A stretch of DNA of 64,000 nucleotides, from positions 31,852 through 95,851 of the forward strand of contig NZ_JZUE01000023.1 in assembly GCF_000969605.1 (NCBI RefSeq). Reading direction: 5' to 3'. A program made the translations under genes and the position numbers. Within the stretch, counting starts at the first letter, position 1. Each line of letters begins with the position of its first letter. The stretch comes from Aquincola tertiaricarbonis. Lineage in GTDB: Bacteria > Pseudomonadota > Gammaproteobacteria > Burkholderiales > Burkholderiaceae_C. This document shows positions 63,136-64,000 of this stretch, in pieces. The notes beneath the pieces were generated by a model. That model worked only from the letters and a program-made list of their open reading frames with translations. It was not told where the DNA came from and ran no database searches.

Positions 63136-63162
63136 TTATCGGTGCGGGATCCGTTCACTTGA
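63136..63162 (-). promoter_or_regulatory. Sigma-28 (FliA) promoter of motA
   Basis: On the minus strand TCAAGT (complement 63157-63162) is followed after 14 bases by CCGATAA (63136-63142). Transcription would begin near 63129, leaving about 22 bases before the motA ATG. The element overlaps no gene. Confidence 0.83.
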
Positions 63163-63220
63163 GTTTGGCGCCGGGGGCCGCGGGCCACTCCAAGCAACAG
63201 GCGTGTTTTGCCGCGCCAAT

Positions 63221-63247
63221 AAAAAACGCGGACCCGAGGGTCCGCGT
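63221..63247 (-). terminator. Rho-independent terminator of the flhDC operon
   Basis: Read on the minus strand, ACGCGGACC / GGTCCGCGT form a perfect 9-bp stem with loop CTCG followed by TTTTTT (A-run at 63221-63226). It lies 97 bases after the flhC stop and ahead of the motA promoter. Confidence 0.92.
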
Positions 63248-63343
63248 GAAAGCACAGAGACTGTGCCAGGAGGAGACAAACAAGCGATCAGATCGCCCAC
63301 TGCCCAGTTTTCGGCCCGGGCCGGGGCAACTTGAGTCCTTCGT

Positions 63344-63898
63344 TCAGTGCGCTGAGCTGCCCTGCATCGTCAGCGCGCCGGCGGCCTTGCCCTTGCCGGC
63401 ACGCGCCGGGGGGTTGCACAGGCCGCAGGTGTAGTGGCGGGCGATTTCATGCGGGTGAGTGACATAGTGGCCGCCGCAGGAATTGCACTTGGTCATGGTG
63501 AGCATGCCGTTGTCGACGAACTTCACCAGGCGCCAGGCGCGGGTCACGGACAGCAGCGGTTCCAGGTTCTGGGCTTGGGTCTGTTCGAGGTAGAGCTGGT
63601 AGGCCTTGATGACGACGTCGATCTCGTCCATCTCGGCGGCCTTGTTCAGGTATTCGTGGATGTTGAGGAAGAGGCTGGCATGGATGTTGGGTTGCCAGGT
63701 CATGAACCAGTCGGTGGAAAACGGCAGCTGGCCCTTGCTGGGGCTCTTGCCCGACACTTCCTTGTACAGGCGCAGCAGCCGCTCATAGCTCAGGTCGGTT
63801 TCCGATTCCAGCACCTGCAGCCGCGCGCCGAGGTTGATCAGCGTGACTGCCCGTTCGATCTGCTTGGCTTCGGTGAGGATGCTCTTGTTGCGTGCCAT
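63344..63898 (-). CDS. flhC: Flagellar master regulator subunit FlhC
   Basis: 184 residues. N-terminal helices (SILTEAKQIERAVTLINLGARLQVLESETDLSYERLLRLYKEVSG in parts) match FlhC, as does STDWFMTWQPNIHASLF. The zinc site is four cysteines, 138, 141, 158 and 161 (TKCNSCGG and YTCGLCNPP). With FlhD it activates middle flagellar operons such as flhBA and fliA. It ends in a unique Ala/Gly tail and is followed by a strong terminator. The upstream gene, cut by the window edge, ends 64 bases before its start. Confidence 0.96.
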   Translation of the reverse strand: MARNKSILTEAKQIERAVTLINLGARLQVLESETDLSYERLLRLYKEVSGKSPSKGQLPFSTDWFMTWQPNIHASLFLNIHEYLNKAAEMDEIDVVIKAYQLYLEQTQAQNLEPLLSVTRAWRLVKFVDNGMLTMTKCNSCGGHYVTHPHEIARHYTCGLCNPPARAGKGKAAGALTMQGSSAH

Positions 63899-63962
63899 GA
63901 TCCTTGCTCCGTCCTGTATCGCTGTGTTGTCTGTCGTGTAGCCGGTCGTAGCGCCGGCTCGT

Positions 63963-64000
63963 TCAGGCAGCTTCCTGGTGGCGGCCGGCCATCAGGATGG
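63963..64000 (-). CDS. flhD: 3' end of flhD, cut by the right edge
   Basis: Only the last codons are visible: a frame reading ILMAGRHQEAA-stop on the minus strand. Position directly upstream of flhC and the ILMAG-type ending typical of Burkholderiales FlhD suggest this is the FlhD partner of FlhC. The call rests mainly on gene order. Confidence 0.6.
   Translation of the reverse strand, partial: ILMAGRHQEAA

Overview
The window is a G+C-rich (roughly 70%) chromosomal segment. Gene content and family resemblance suggest a motile betaproteobacterium of the order Burkholderiales (Rubrivivax/Leptothrix/Ideonella/Roseateles-like). Pointers are a FlhDC-type flagellar master regulator with a zinc-ligand FlhC, FliA (sigma-28), AlgZ/AlgR-type LytTR signalling next to argH, a cytochrome c4-like protein, a PEP-CTERM protein and a YcgR-type brake. 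I saw no tRNA, rRNA, CRISPR array, insertion sequence or prophage. Coding density is very high, with many 4-base ATGA stop/start overlaps. The only gene-free stretch above about 300 bases is the flagellin leader at 27953-28329.

Layout. (1) 1-8054: envelope and miscellaneous genes: a truncated tamA-like gene, a CoxE-like VWA protein, an S9 peptidase, a GNAT acetyltransferase, an exported unknown protein, a MoxR ATPase and a dihaem cytochrome c. (2) 8075-19373: a full glycogen cluster, glgC-glgA on the minus strand divergent from glgP-glgB-glgX-malQ. ADP-glucose synthesis, chain elongation, branching, phosphorolysis, debranching and glucan transfer are all present. (3) 19472-21481: an orphan ABC-type solute-binding protein and a single-domain response regulator. 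(4) 21590-28329: late flagellar genes fliS-fliT-ycgR with a pseudopilin at the end, then fliD and two flagellin genes. (5) 28330-37079: an OGT-like glycosyltransferase divergent from the flagellins, a TetR regulator, and a tight operon for a TRAP transporter plus quinate/shikimate breakdown to protocatechuate. (6) 37186-51000: mixed housekeeping: a PEP-CTERM protein, algR/algZ, argH, mmuM, an MFS pump, dinB, a trans-sulfuration enzyme, FKBP and xylulokinase. (7) 50988-64000: a second flagellar/chemotaxis block on the minus strand: flhB-flhA-flhF-flhG-fliA-receptor, an orphan flhD paralogue, cheY-cheZ, motA-motB, and flhC with the last codons of flhD at the right edge.

How it works together. 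FlhDC should switch on the middle flagellar genes and fliA. FliA then acts at late promoters. I read four sites of the form TCAAGT-N14/15-CCGATAA, ahead of fliS, the second flagellin gene, motA and cheY. The cheY site lies inside the end of motB, and its last three bases are the motB stop codon. The glycosyltransferase beside the flagellins may modify the filament.

Points most worth a second look are the quinate operon, the orphan FlhD, a FlhG homologue that has lost its P-loop, and the structured leader of the second flagellin. In the quinate operon the dehydratase and the 4-hydroxyphenylpyruvate-dioxygenase-like part, which are fused in pseudomonad QuiC1, are separate genes, and the latter seems to have lost two of three iron ligands. 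All similarity statements come from reading the sequence by eye; no database search was run.
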